From contig CM077005.1 of NCBI GenBank assembly GCA_039090855.1, positions 79,666,607 through 79,730,606 on the forward strand: DNA of 64,000 nucleotides, in the 5' to 3' direction. The notes beneath the pieces were generated by a model. It did not search any database, was not told where the DNA came from, and was given only the letters and a program-made list of their open reading frames with translations. Source of the DNA: Macrothele yani (lineage: Eukaryota; Arthropoda; Arachnida; Araneae; Macrothelidae). Positions within the stretch are counted from its first letter, which is position 1, and each line of letters begins with the position of its first letter. Below, piece by piece: positions 12,163 to 24,651 of this stretch. The translations under genes and the position numbers were made by a program.

Positions 12163-14705
12163 CCCGCACGGGGATAACTGGTTTTCCAGTTATTTGGGGA
12201 GCGGCGCCCCTACGGCCCGAGCTGACCTTGTGACTGGTCAACATTTGATGTCATGCCACCGCTTGTTTTTTTATTTCGGTGCTGTTGGAGTTTGCAGGGA
12301 CGGTTGTTCATCCAGCTGTTGGGGAGTCGCTGCCCCACGATCCCGAGCTGGTCTTGTGTCTCGCTTTTTCGTTTTTATTTATTTTCTCCACTGGCTAGTT
12401 GCCCGTGTTGCATACTCTACCTTATCGCTACCACGCTATGTACTAACACCCCGGTCTTGTGGTTTTGTTACCCTCCACCACTAACTGTTTTATATTAACC
12501 GCTCAGTTCGTAGGTTGCTGAGATTCCGTTTAGGTTCCCTTTCAGGGTTTGTCTTCCTTGGATTACTTTTTTCCTTTTAGCTGGTTTGGGTGCTAGACCT
12601 ACCTGCATGTTTGCCGCGTGCGGAGACCCGTGAGGCGGAAATGGGATGTCTGGCGGCTGAGGTCGCAGGAGACCGGAGAAGTGCCTCCTGTGTACCAACA
12701 CTCCTCTTCGACCCCGGCTTCGCTGTAAACGGGAGGCTAGAGACTAACACACCTCTAGTCAGAAGTCTTGTACCAAGTTGTGTACAGGGCTTTAGCGGCT
12801 TTTTTGTCGTATAGCACGGCAGGGTAAGCCCGGGGCTGTGGGATCATGCCAAAGGCGTTGGCATGACGGTACCCGGAGGCCGAAGTGTCCGCCGAGTGCG
12901 TGGGATCACAGCCAACGGATTATATCTGCAACGTATAAGCTCCAGAACTGTGTCCAGCGTCATTTTCTTGGCTTGCAGACCTCCAGTTCTCCCTTGTAGG
13001 GCTCGGTGGTGGGTGGAGTAGTCTGCAGACGAATCCTCCTCCTTTTTCCATGGGTAAAAACAAAAACAAAAACTCCAAATTCAAGTCACCTGAGGAAAAT
13101 GATAGTTGACAACGACTCTCCTTCGTCTTCTCAACCTACCAAGTCTCATAACCTTAAACGATCTTTAGACCATGACCTGGACCAAGAATGTGGAACCTCT
13201 TCTTCGGCAGCTGTACCAGTTGCTCCGAAGCGTCGTCTCCCCTCGATTGCTGTGAATATGCATGCTACACACTTAGTTGTAGAATCCATCGATCCGAATG
13301 AGAGACTGTCCACCAGATCTCCCTTTTTCATTTCTAAAGCTTTGGACGCTGCGGTTGGCTCCTTGAAGTCTGTGAGGAAGCTTCGCTCTGGAGACCTGCT
13401 TGTCCAAACTTGCAGTGTTTCTCAGAGTAACACTCTTCTGCACCTCACTAGTCTTCAAGGCATTCCTGTCAAAGTGACACCTCACCCGTTTCTTAACACC
13501 TCTCGGGGTGTTATTTCGTAGTTTGATCTTTTGGCGTGCAGTGAGGTCGAATTGGTGAGTGAACTAGCAGATCAGGGTGTTATTGCTGCACGTCGTATGA
13601 TGTTCCGGCGCGATGGTTCTTTGATTAAGTCTAAAAATGTAATCTTGACTTTTAACACCCCGAAAGTTCCGACCGAAATCAAGGCTGGCTACTTGGTCTG
13701 TGGAGTTCGCCCGTACATTCCCAGTCATCTGCGCTGTTTCAGGTGCCAGAGGTACGGGCATTCACAACGTTTCTGTAACAGTTCCGCTCGTTGCGCAAAT
13801 TGTGGCTCCAGTGAACATGACGGGGAAGGTTGCACTTCTGCTGCCTGCTGTGTTAACTGTGGTGAGGCCCATGCAGCTTACTCCCGCAACTGTATGAAAT
13901 GGAAGGACGAGATGGCGATCCAGCGCCACAAGACCCTGGAAGGCCTCTCGTACCCTGCTGCCAAGGCCAAGTTGGGTATTCCCAACAACCGACAGCGTAC
14001 TTTTGCTGCAGTAGTTCAGTCTCTGCCACAACCCATGCAGCCCTTTGTCCCGCGCCCTGTAGCTCTCGCCGCACTTGCCAAGAGATCTACAGCTGAGCAA
14101 GCGACACAGGTGGATTTCACCGAGCTCCAGCTTATTCGACCAGCTGAGTCTGCGCCTTCTCTTTTGAAGACGACCGACTCTTCCAGTTCCCAGCAGAAAG
14201 CCTGCACGTGTGGAAGACCCGGCCCTAAATCCGCAAAGGTGTGCAGTGTCCATCCAACTGTCGCTGTGCAACTGACCAACAATGCAACTGTCTCAGATTC
14301 AGCGAGGTCCCCACCCTCAACCAACATTATAGAGGAACATAGGGGGAGGAGAGTGACAGTTCGTCCCCACTCTCAACCAACATTATGGGGGAGGAGAGTG
14401 ACAGTTCGTCCCCCTCCTGTGACTCATTCTATGTGTAGTTGTGTTCGTTTTCGTGATGTGTTTTATCATTCTCATTCCTCAGTTTTACTTAATCGGCTAG
14501 TTTCTAACCATTGTACCATGTTTTTAATACTGTTTGTTTCATTGTCTTTTTTGGCCCTTCCATCATTCTCATGGTTCGGTTTTACTTGGTCAGCCAGATT
14601 TGGGGATTTATGCCACGTTTTTTTAATACTGTTTGTTTGTCTTGTGTCTGGCGCTCTTTGGCCAAACATGGCCCTTGCTCCATAAAAAATCAACCAACCA
14701 ACCAT
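12163..14705 (+). mobile_element. Gag-only non-LTR retroelement inside the satellite
   Basis: The insert interrupts a satellite unit and is flanked by the 13-bp duplication CAATTCAAGTATC (12150-12162 and 14706-14718), proving insertion by target-primed integration or a similar route. It begins CCCGCACGGGG, has a GC-rich 5' region of about 0.9 kb, a gag-like ORF with zinc knuckles, then a 3' region ending in an A-rich stretch and ATCAACCAACCAACC. No endonuclease or reverse transcriptase frame is present in 2543 bp. It therefore looks like an ORF2-deleted derivative of a Jockey/I-type LINE, comparable in layout to HAL1 or HeT-A. Confidence 0.85.
13050..14685 (+). pseudogene. Gag-like ORF1 with CCHC zinc knuckles, broken
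   Basis: The product would be the RNA-binding ORF1 protein of a non-LTR retroelement. A likely start is the ATG at 13050 (MGKNKNKNSKF). A one-base shift near 13105 moves the reading into the frame that runs to 13521. A single in-frame TAG at 13519-13521 separates it from the rest (13522-14685). The second part has knuckles of the form CFRCQRYGHSQRFC and CANCGSSEHDGEGC plus CCVNCGEAHAAYSRNC, followed by KDEMAIQRHK, the usual post-knuckle segment of Jockey/I-clade ORF1. After about 14330 the frame runs into 3' non-coding-like sequence and a local duplication of GGGGGAGGAGAGTGACAGTT. With two lesions it is not functional as it stands. Confidence 0.85.
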
Positions 14706-15574
14706 CAATTCAAGTATCTGTAGTATCTGGGGAAAGCCATTTACCATTGGTGAACTTGAACGTCATTTATTGGGAGTTGTCAGCATATCTCAAGAACTGT
14801 GGTATTCAATTCAAGTATCTGTAGTATCTGGGGAAAGCCATTTACCATTGCTGAACTTGAACTTCATTTATTGGGAGCTATCAGCATATCTCAAGAACTG
14901 TGGTATTCAATTCAAGTATCTGTAGTATCTGGGGGAAAGCCATTTACCATTGCTGAACTTGAACGTCATTTATTGGGAGTTGTCAGCATATCTCAAGAAC
15001 TGTGGTATTCAATTCAAGTATCTGTAGTATCTGGGGGAAAGCCATTTACCATTGCTGAACTTGAACGTCATTTATTGGGAGTTGTTAGCATATCTCAAGA
15101 ACTGTGGTATTCAATTCAAGTATCTGTAGTATCTGGGGGAAAGCCATTTACCATTGGTGAACTTGAACGTCATTTATTGGGAGTTGTCAGCATATCTCAA
15201 GAACTGTGGTATTCAATTCAAGTATCTGTAGTATCTGGGGGAAAGCCATTTACCATTGGTGAACTTGAACGTCATTTATTGGGAGTTGTCAGCATATCTC
15301 AAAAACTGTGGTATTCAATTCAAGTATCTGTAGTATCTGGGGGAAAGCCATTTACCATTGCTGAACTTGAACGTCATTTATTGGGAGTTGTCAGCATATC
15401 TCAAGAACTGTGGTATTCAATTCAAGTATCTGTAGTATCTGGGGGAAAGCCATTTACTATTGCTGAACTTGAACGTCACTTATTGGGAGTTATCAGCATA
15501 TCTCAAGAACTGTGGTATTCAATTCAAGTATCTGTAGTATCTGGGGGAAAGCCATTTACCATTGCTGAACTTGA
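14706..15574. repeat. 102-bp satellite array, right part
   Basis: About 8.5 copies of the same 102-bp unit as at 11285. From 14799 the plus frame stays open for 263 codons because most units here are exactly 102 bp. Variation is limited to a few positions, such as GTTGTCAGC versus GTTATCAGC and ATTGCTGAA versus ATTGGTGAA. Removing the inserted retroelement and one copy of its duplication gives one array of about 17 units. Confidence 0.95.
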
Positions 15575-17336
15575 TTTCGTTCGACAATAGCCCGCAGTTC
15601 GATTGTGAAAACCCGTTGCTTCCATAATGTCACATCATTGTTCACGTTCAGCCGTTGGTAGAAACTGTTGAAACCCTGAAGGGATGTATTACTCTGTCTC
15701 TCACATATCAACACAAATAACAGTTTCATAGCACACAATATTCAGTTTGCATGCAATAATGCGAGTATTATAATGCATTAAAATATATTCTGGGTAATAA
15801 GTACCCTAACATAATGCTGTTGGACGACAAATGACAACAATACTTTTCAACTGGCAACGCTCCGCATTTTATCTCCTTTATCAGGTGAAAAGTAGATACC
15901 GACCTGCTTTGGTATGATGCATATTCAGTCCGAAACTATAGTAGTACAGGCATAGCATCTTGAAATTCAATATTTTGTTTCCCTCTAGATTTAAAGCTTC
16001 AACTTACTGCAGTACACGTATAGCTCAAGGCAGAATTGTCATACATAAAATTCAATGTTTGCTTTCTTTTCCAAAATGAAAATTCTGAATAATACAATAT
16101 GATAAAATCATAAAGATTAGACCTGTGTGAAATGACTGAAGACACGTATGATCTAATAGTTGCTGAGATCATCATGGTATACAAATTTAGGAGAATAAGT
16201 TTGCACGTCATATTTTTTAAACTCTTATTTTCAACTCTAAGTAGGACAGCGCAGATTTAAATGCCCAACTATCTTGCTATTTTTTCACGGTGGGTCCATG
16301 ATTATTGTGGCATTTATTATTTTCGACATAATCGTCTCATATTTGACGGGGGTTACGTAAAATCGAAATCATGGAATTGCTGTGGGCTTCTGGTTCATAG
16401 AAGTCGGTGTCCTGAGTTGTCATCCTAGATTAATCTAACGTGCGGAGCTTGTGAAATCTTGAGTTATGACTGACCTCTGACCTTATTACTTGCCTATATG
16501 ACGATTTAAGTCCATATGCAATTTAAACACTTTGCTTCCTTTAATCGTGACTTTTATAAGCGCCTTGTTTCTCAAGATGCTGCTGTTGTGGAATGCCGTA
16601 CAGTTCCGCAGATTCATTATTTCTCACAAACTACCACCAACTGGCGTTATATTTCTTTTGATGACGCATTTCTTACTTTCAAATAACGAATAACTTCATG
16701 ATTGGAAGATAGTTCGATAACTCATGTTGGGAACTTTTACAATCGAGTTGCGATGAGACTTTTATCGGCAGATCAATGAATGTGCACTGCTGTTAATTTA
16801 GTCTGTTTTGAAAAGACTTAAGAATGAAGTCTTTTCAGTTGACTGGCCATCGTTGTATTTCTAGAATTGCAAAGCGTGACATGATTAAATAATCACGATA
16901 ATGTCATGCATTTCTTCTGATTACTTAAAGGTGTCATATAATGTCGTTCAAAAGTTAACCGTAGCCACGTCTATTTGCAGAATGAACGGCTCAATAGAAA
17001 AATTGCTTTTCAAATACGTATTCCATGAACAAATATCTGTTGAAAACAAGCACAATCTACATACCACGAGTTATTTGCTCAACTGCATCCTATAATCCCC
17101 AGAAATGACTTACTAATTAAGACTGGACACTTTTCTGCTTTCTATTTCACAAGTTGTGCTTTCCAGTTTGAATTCAATGGAAAGAAACGAAATAATACTC
17201 TTTCGAATAAATTCACTGATTTTTCTAATGTTCGTAAGAGATAAATTCTTGGGTTTTATGCTATTGACCTTTTAGGAGGAGAAATAATATCATAAGTCCG
17301 AGATTTAATATTCTTGGAAATTAATGCGAAATTAAT

Positions 17337-17685
17337 ACGCAAGGAACGCTTATAGTAAATCTGTTTATTTAAATCCGCAAATGGAACGCTTAAGTAAATC
17401 TGTTTATTTAAATCCGTTTAATCCGTAGCAAATCCGTTTATTTTCGTGGTGTAAATTTGTGTAAAGATTCGCCAAGCTTTCACACTCCACTGGGATTCTT
17501 TCTCAAGGCAATGTAGACATATAATGCAGGAAATTAGAGCTCGTAGGAAATAAAGATGATTTTTTGAAAATAACGTGGGTGACATCACGAGCAGTATTAA
17601 GTGAGTTTTTATCACGCAATTATGCGGTGTGCCGCGGTATGTTTCTAATTATGCGGTGTGCCGCGGTGTGTTTCTCTCTTTTAAC
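17337..17685. repeat. Short direct duplications
   Basis: Two imperfect pairs lie here. GGAACGCTTA followed by GTAAATCTGTTTATTTAAAT occurs at about 17344 and 17382. ATTATGCGGTGTGCCGCGGT occurs at about 17619 and 17648. Both look like local slippage or repair duplications. Confidence 0.7.
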
Positions 17686-17724
17686 AACGCATGCCAAACC
17701 ATTTGTAGTTCCATAGAGATCATG

Positions 17725-18105
17725 TCATTGCATGCCAGTTTGCTGGAAAGGATTCCGACTGTTTCCTGATGGCAGTTTCTTTAAATTTCGTGTAAGGGGT
17801 AATTCTTCTAACACTATTCCGTACAGGAGCGGCCGAGCAATGCATGACTTCTCTGGCGCGGGCTGTATTCTGCATCCTAGTTGACACTTCGGACGTGTTA
17901 AAGCTTTACATCTAGTATCCAAGGATCGCTTTGTCATTCCGATATATATCTTTTCCGTGTTGTCAGGATACACCAACGGTATAGCGTACACACCCGCCTT
18001 TTCTTTCTCACACTGTCTCTCCTTGCAGCATGATATTATATGTGATAACGGGGTTGGTGATTTCATTGCTATTGAGATGTTGTACTTACGCAATAAATTC
18101 CTCAA
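17725..18105 (-). pseudogene. Penelope-like element, GIY-YIG endonuclease remnant
   Basis: The minus-strand reading begins with LRKYNISIAMKSPTPLSHII, which resembles the linker after the reverse transcriptase of Penelope-like elements. It continues with AGVYAIPLVY and KIYIGMTKRSLDTR, which fit the GIY and YIG motifs and the catalytic Arg of GIY-YIG nucleases. A weaker segment follows and ends near 17725. The reverse transcriptase and the element ends are missing, so this is a truncated copy. The domain call rests on motif order only. Confidence 0.7.
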
Positions 18106-18216
18106 TCAATATGTAAATCCTGGGACATATGTGATGGATCCTGCGTTTATAGTTGGTTTGTTTTGTCATCGCACACATTATACGACTTCTTACAGTTCTA
18201 TGTATTTGTCTATGTC

Positions 18217-18279
18217 ACAAATATTCAGTACAGAAAGAATGAATTGAATAAATTCATTCTTTCTGTACTGAATATTTGT
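18217..18279. repeat. Perfect 29-bp inverted repeat
   Basis: Arms 18217-18245 and 18251-18279 are perfectly complementary around a 5-nt loop. The arms are AT-rich and centred on AGTACAGAAAGAATGAATT. It lies just upstream of the Penelope-like remnant read on the minus strand. Confidence 0.9.
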
Positions 18280-19743
18280 TTGTTCACTTATTTTTATTTT
18301 TTGTTTAAATTATAAGAAGTTTGTTTCAAATTTCATATGGACTGCCTCTAACCATGACACGAGATTATGCTTAACTTCATTTTAGTTCATTAATTACCAA
18401 GCATCATTTTCGTGTTTCCCTCAGCTGCATGTCAGGCATAGATACAGGATCTTCAAATTGTTCACCGACATCTACTGCAGGAATGTTTAATTCCAACAGA
18501 AATAGCAATTCCAGAGAAGATATAACTCATTTCCATTATCCAAGTTACCCGCTTCACCATAATATTGGTTGCAGAAGAACGCACGCGCGTGTGTGTGCGT
18601 GTGCATCCATTAAGGGTGAAAGTATAGCACCTCTTCAATCTAGTGTGGTTCAAGATTTCTACTTTTTTCCTGGTTGTGTCAAATTCAGCAATTGCTTTCC
18701 CAACTTTCGCGATCTACAAAATTATCTGTTTGATCGTCTCTCTATTATAGATTGGTGACATTGAACCTGGCTGTTCATCGGAAGAATTAATTCACACTTA
18801 GAAAGCGTTAATAGTACCCTGGGTACATAACGAAAATTACTTTTTTCATCCTACTCATACAGATCTTGAAGGCAGAAAAGCACGATATTTTGCTGTATAA
18901 TACGTAATTTAACTCCTACGAGAATTGCTCATGTGCATTCCCATTACGATATACAGTATTCTTGAGCTCCTTACAAATAAGCATCTCAATGATAAAATGT
19001 CCACTATTTCACCCTTTGATTCATCTGATTATCCCTTTGTCAAGGCTTTTTTATATGCAGCAACCAAAGCACATTCTGTTCGCCATCGACTGTGGCAGTC
19101 TATCCGGTCACATGGTTTTGTGAAAGTATCCCGCTGTTTGCAATTTGCTTTCCTTCGATTGAGTTATTCACATGCGCGCAACAGTTACAGATAAATTTCT
19201 AGCTGGAATTTTTTGTTTTCGTTCCTTAGTTTCCAGGTTTAATGACTGTACTGATCATCCAAGGTTATCTTTCAAGGCAGATAATTGCTCTCCATATTTA
19301 AGGCCACGATTCCAGGGAAAGCAGAAAGCAGAGACCACAAATGCTTCATCCGAGACTCGAACCCAATACGATTGGGATTCAGTGGCACCTATTATTAGGC
19401 CCTGGGTCTCTCATTCTGGTATTCTGTGGCACATATTCGTTATTCAGAACCCCAGACACTTCACCGAAGATAAAACATCTGAGCAGGTCATGAGAAGAAA
19501 AATGCTTTACTTTAACATGCCGAAATTGTGGAAAACTGGAACGTCGTGAAGAGCAGTATAAGGAGCCTTATGGGAGGCATGGGGACTTTACACGTAGTCG
19601 TGTAATTTATTTTTCATTATTTTTGCCGAAATTTCGATTGCTGGGAAAGACAATTTATGTCATCTGGTTCGCTTCTGAGCTACTACTGCTCGATGGTGGC
19701 CGAGGTGCCAGAAGCAGTAAGACGAGCTCATTATTGAACTCCT

Positions 19744-19859
19744 CTGGAAGAAGTGCAACAAGGTGAGAAAGTCTGGAAGAAGTGCAACTAGGTGAGAAAG
19801 TCTGGAAGAAGTGCAACTAGGTGAGAAAGTCTGGAAGAAGTGCAACAAGGTGAGAAAGT
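19744..19859. repeat. 29-bp minisatellite, 4 copies
   Basis: Four consecutive 29-bp units start with CTGGAAGAAGTGCAAC and end with GGTGAGAAAGT. Copies 1 and 4 have CAACAAGG, copies 2 and 3 CAACTAGG. The near identity points to recent expansion. Confidence 0.95.
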
Positions 19860-21789
19860 CTTAGCGACTGCGCGTCAGGGTTTCTCATGATTAGACATCG
19901 TATTTCGGTCTTTCTACAGTTTGAATCATGAACCGACATACATTGCTACCATTTGTTCTTGTGTTCCATGTTTACGGAATAATTTAGTGGAAGAACAGGC
20001 TATTTTTTGCTTTTCTTATGCAAACTGTGGGATATTTTTGAGTATTCCTTATTTTTACAAGATGCTGAAAGTTTAAGGACAAATCCATCAAGAAAGAGAT
20101 TGGCACCGATACAGATGTTGTTTTAAAAAGTTTGTCAAATTCAGGACAGCGACACCACCATGAATTTTGCGCAGGAGTACAATAATAATTTGTTTGATGT
20201 TTGTTTTGTAGCTAAGCATAGTTATGAAGTTGAAATATTTATTTATTCCTGATGTAGTTAAAAGCAATTGACAATTTCTTCCACTAGAAAAAAAAGTTGT
20301 TTTAGCTTATAGTAATTTATTATTGACTGAAATAAATGAGAATTCATTTATGGAGGAGGCATGATTGTAGATTAAAATGATAGTAACAGTCGTCCATAAA
20401 ATAACTCATATATTCAGAGTGGAATTTTATGTTCTGGGAGACGGGCAAATCATATGAGTAAGAAATTTAAAGTACCTAATTTTATGAAGGACAACAAACT
20501 TAGGTTTTAGATGATGCACTAAAGAAAAGTACTTGCCGTCGGAGTTTCTAGAAGTGGGAGGAGATGAAAAAACTATCTAGATACGAACGACCAGTTTGTA
20601 GGAATTTCGACAGTTACGTAGAATACAACATAGAGCCTTGCAGTGATTGTGATGATGTAACACATATACTGGCATGAAAATTTCATGCATCAGGAGACTA
20701 GCGTCGGGCTACATTTGGCAACGTGTGAGTTTCTTCCAAGCAGCTACGCTTAGTGCCTCGTATTGAAATTGAACTGGTATAATTGAGAAGCGAGAAAACA
20801 TAAAGGAAGATTTAAAATCATTAAATATCAGAAAGAAATCGTGCATGATGTACAACATTGTAATCGTTCCGGTAAAACTCACGTAAATCTTGTAAGAAAA
20901 AAATACGTCGTAGTCTGAAGAAAGTCGTGAGAAGAGATGTGACCACAGCTCGAATTCAACCGGTTTCAAGTAGTAAAATGCTAGTAAAAATTATGAATTT
21001 GCTAGACACCACGTATTTTAAAAGACACTACCTATACCGTTAACGCATTTTATGAAATGAATACACTAGAGACATTAGGGCGCAATATACAATAGTTATC
21101 CTATACTGTATGTAACAGTAGGTGAAAGACATTCTACTGTATGCAACAGTAGAATGTTTGTGCTAAATAGGTAGGCCGTTTCTAATTAGTCACTGCATTA
21201 ACAGAAGACCGGCATATCAGGTTTGGATCTAACAATTTCTTCGTTCGTATCAAACTCTTCGTTCGTATCAACCTAATCAAACTCTCGAGAAATTTCAAAT
21301 TTTATGCCTTCTTTTTCCTCAAAACAGTACCAAGTGAAACTTCATACGGTTTATTTCGATTCCTACGCAGGTTGGGCAGAAGATACCACCTCTTCTAAGA
21401 ATTGTAATTTGAGATAAATTGCTCTTCCACACACAGAAAACTAACTAAATATCAAAACAAAATGGCAGTTACAAAACTTCGCACTCAAATTTATATGTGA
21501 AACTGTGCTGTCTTAGTACCCAAACATTCAGTGTGAAGTAAAGGCGCATATTTTCGAAATAAGAGAACTGAAGAAGGCTGCACTACTGTTTGTGAAAATT
21601 ACACCATGAAGGACTGCTGGTATTAGCTTGAAACTTACAGGATATATGCAACAGCTTGGGACATACAAATGATTAAAATGTCAGTGAAAATGCATATGGG
21701 TTTCTCACCAGCGCCCTCTGAGCAGTCCGGTCTTGGGTATAATGAGCTACTAAAACGAGATTTTGCAATCAGTGAAGAGCCGACGTTGA

Positions 21790-22624
21790 ATCGAAGGGGT
21801 GTTTCTTGTGTCACACTATGCCCATCGCCGTAAAAGGTCGCATTATGAACACCTGACGGACTTTAAGCAAGGAACGATTGTTGAAATGAGAAACGCTGGA
21901 TTTTCCAGCCGCGGAGTTTCCACTCGTATCTGTCCACTGACGTCACGTTCGTATTAGTAAAGTGATTGCTGCGCATTCCTTTGACACTCAACCACAGACG
22001 CCTCAGCCTACAATGGGTCTCGAACCCAGATACTGCCGCGCTGACTGGAAACAGGTCACGTTTTCTGTCGAGTCACGATTCAGCTTGATGCACCATGATG
22101 GTGGCATACGTGTTAGAAGACATCCTGGTGAACGGCAGCTTGCATTTTGTAGCGTCATGCGGCCCAACGCCAAGCATCATGGTTTTGGACGCCGTTGGGT
22201 ACAATTCAAGATCTCGCCTGATACGAATTGAGGGAACCCTCAACAGCCAGCGATACACCAGGGATGTTTTAAACGCAGAGGTGATACACTTCCACCAGAG
22301 TTGTCTTGGGGCTATATTCCAGCAGGACAATGCTCAACCACATGTGACCCAAAATGTCCAAGACCTCTTCCATACACGGCAGATACCGTTCCTTCCCTGG
22401 CCTGCATGTTCGCAGATATGTCACCGATCCATTATGTCTGGGACATGGTAGCTAAGCGACTGTCTTGTCAAGCGCCTCCGCTAGTCACCACAAATAAACT
22501 CTGGTCTCCCATAGAAGCAGCATGGCAGGCTATTCCCCAGGAGGATATCAAAACCCTCTTCAATTCAATGCCACGTCATGTAAAGGCTGTTATTGTTGCT
22601 CGAGGTGACTTCACACGATACTGA
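21790..22624 (+). pseudogene. Tc1-like transposase pseudogene
   Basis: Near 21835 the plus strand encodes RRSHYEHLTDFKQGTIVEMR, a helix-turn-helix N-terminus of Tc1 type. A second frame gives ADWKQVTFSVESRFSL, the first catalytic region with the Asp replaced (VES for DES). A third frame from 22095 gives FQQDNAQPHVTQ, the second catalytic Asp block. The C-terminal part reads VWDMVAKRLSC and ends with FNSMPRHVKAVIVARG. At least three frames are needed and part of the middle is missing. No clear terminal repeats were found, so the limits are those of the protein matches. Confidence 0.82.
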
Positions 22625-24396
22625 ATTTTGAAGCGAAAAAAAACTTGAATAACTCTTCAAATGTAATCAGTTATTTCCTGTAACATGAGGAATCTGTGAT
22701 ATAAATTTCATTTGAATTGCGCGATTCTTTCTTCGTGTTGCAATTTTCACAAGCAATAGTGTAGTATAAGGTTTCCCGTTAAGTTATGAAGTATGAAGAC
22801 ACAGGGATGCCTAACCATACTGTGCAACATTACATTATGGTTAGTTATCGTCTAACTTCATACCTTAACGTAGCGAATTCCTCCATTATCTCATTTCCCA
22901 GTTTTCTTTTTTCTCTCGTAACAGGATGCTGTAACATGAGTTTACTCTGAAGGTGTAGGTAACATCAATGTCAGTACCGAAGAATTCGAAGTTCTATGTT
23001 GAAGATCATAGAAAAAAAAAGCTGTTGCACACATGCAGAACAGAATTCGAAGAAGTGTCAAAGAGTAAGCCACAAGAATGACCACTAAAACAAAATGTAA
23101 ATATACGTTCGGAAATAATCATGATTTCTGATTTTCGCCCTCTGTCAAATCGGGCTTCGCTCAATTTGAAACAATTCATGTTGACTTCATCTCCTTCATT
23201 TGATTCTACGACTACTTCCATTCATACCTTCCCGAGCTTCAAAATCCAGTGAGTTTATTTGTTTGCAAAAACTTTACTACGTAATATGAGCTACATAGAC
23301 TATAACTCATTGTAACATAGACTACATTCTACGCTAACTGAACTGCCATATTTTTGCATCACTACTACGTCAAAAACTCAATAACTATACCCATGACTGC
23401 TACCGAGTTATAAACATTGTATATTGATGTTCAGTTAGATTCCTTTGTTTACGTCGAACGGGTTACAGTTGAATCAAAAAGCAGTCAGTTTGGCTTACAG
23501 TTCTTCGCTTTCGCATTGACATAACCGAGCAAGCTAAGTACCTATCGTTAACTTGACGCTTTTTCTAAGACGTCTAATTCCGTCTTCTTTTACTTATTTC
23601 TTTATCTTAACTAAAATTATGTTTAAATTTCAAGTGAATTTCAGTCACGACGTTGAACGTCTTTTGCATTTAATAGTTGCCCTGCATTTCATGGATTCGT
23701 TTTCTACACAGGAGGCCACCTATCAAAAACAAAAAAAAGCTTCAGAGCTGGCATCTTTGAATCCTTTGCGAAGTAATTTTAAAATAAATTTAATGACTTC
23801 ATTAAGTTCGTAAGAACCGTTTTCACTTAATTTGCAGCTTTATCACTCTTATTTTTGTATTATGCATCAGTACATCAATTAAATTGCAAACGCATGAGTA
23901 GTCAGTATCACTCAATAGAACTAAGTTTACTATTTTATCAAAAGCAGAAAGGTTACTGAAGCTAGAAGCTTTGAAGATTTTGCGCATGAGCAGTGTTTTA
24001 CACAGGAGTGGTGATTGATGATCATTAACAGCATTGGATTTTGGTGCGAAATGTATTTATGCGTCTGAAACTGCAGAAAGTATTTTTTTCTTCGTTTCCA
24101 CATTGCGGGCCAAAATTGTGACTTCTTATGAAATATGAAGTCATAATATGCTATTACTGCAAACGAAAATATTTTAAAATGGGACCTCCTTAATAAAGTT
24201 GCACAGAAAGCAGTTTTCGTCTTTTCTCTCCGAGGGAAGTTTGCTAAGAAGCAGAAAACGGCAGACCTAAGCCTGGTTTATTGCGGTTTGAATATTGAAA
24301 AAGAAGTAGCATATCATCAGTTAATAACATTTCTACATGAACTTAATCAACAACAACAAATTCCAGAAGGGAAGCCAGTAATCAGCTTTAGTCTCA

Positions 24397-24651
24397 TTAA
24401 AAGTACACAAAAAAATCCAATCTTCGAGAAAAAGATAATAATAAATGCTGGTACGTATAATAAAATATTTCAGCTGGAGTTGGAATTGTCTTGAAGGTCG
24501 GCATTTCAGGGTAGCACTCTTCATGAATACAGAACTCGCCCTCAAAACTACCATCAGGCGCAAGATAAAACCATGGTTCACCTCGATGTTCACATGGTGG
24601 GGAAGCTATGTGATCGTCATCTTCAAATGGATGTAAGGATGAGTCATACAA
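24397..24651 (-). other. Unrecognised 84-residue ORF
   Basis: A minus-strand ORF starts MYDSSLHPFEDDD and contains PCEHRGEPWFYLAPDGSFEG and EEFC-like Cys/acidic residues. The composition is more protein-like than neighbouring AT-rich noise frames, but no domain is recognised. The plus strand over the same bases is also open (24445-24636), so chance cannot be excluded. It could be a fragment of a mobile element gene. Confidence 0.2.

Noticed and set aside
11807..12484. 225-codon plus-strand ORF as a gene
   Set aside because: It is the open frame of the 102-bp satellite running into the inserted retroelement; there are no splice sites, start context or domain.
14016..14327. Minus-strand ORFs across the gag region (13564-14327)
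   Set aside because: They are antisense shadows of the GC-rich gag ORF, which has recognisable zinc knuckles on the plus strand.
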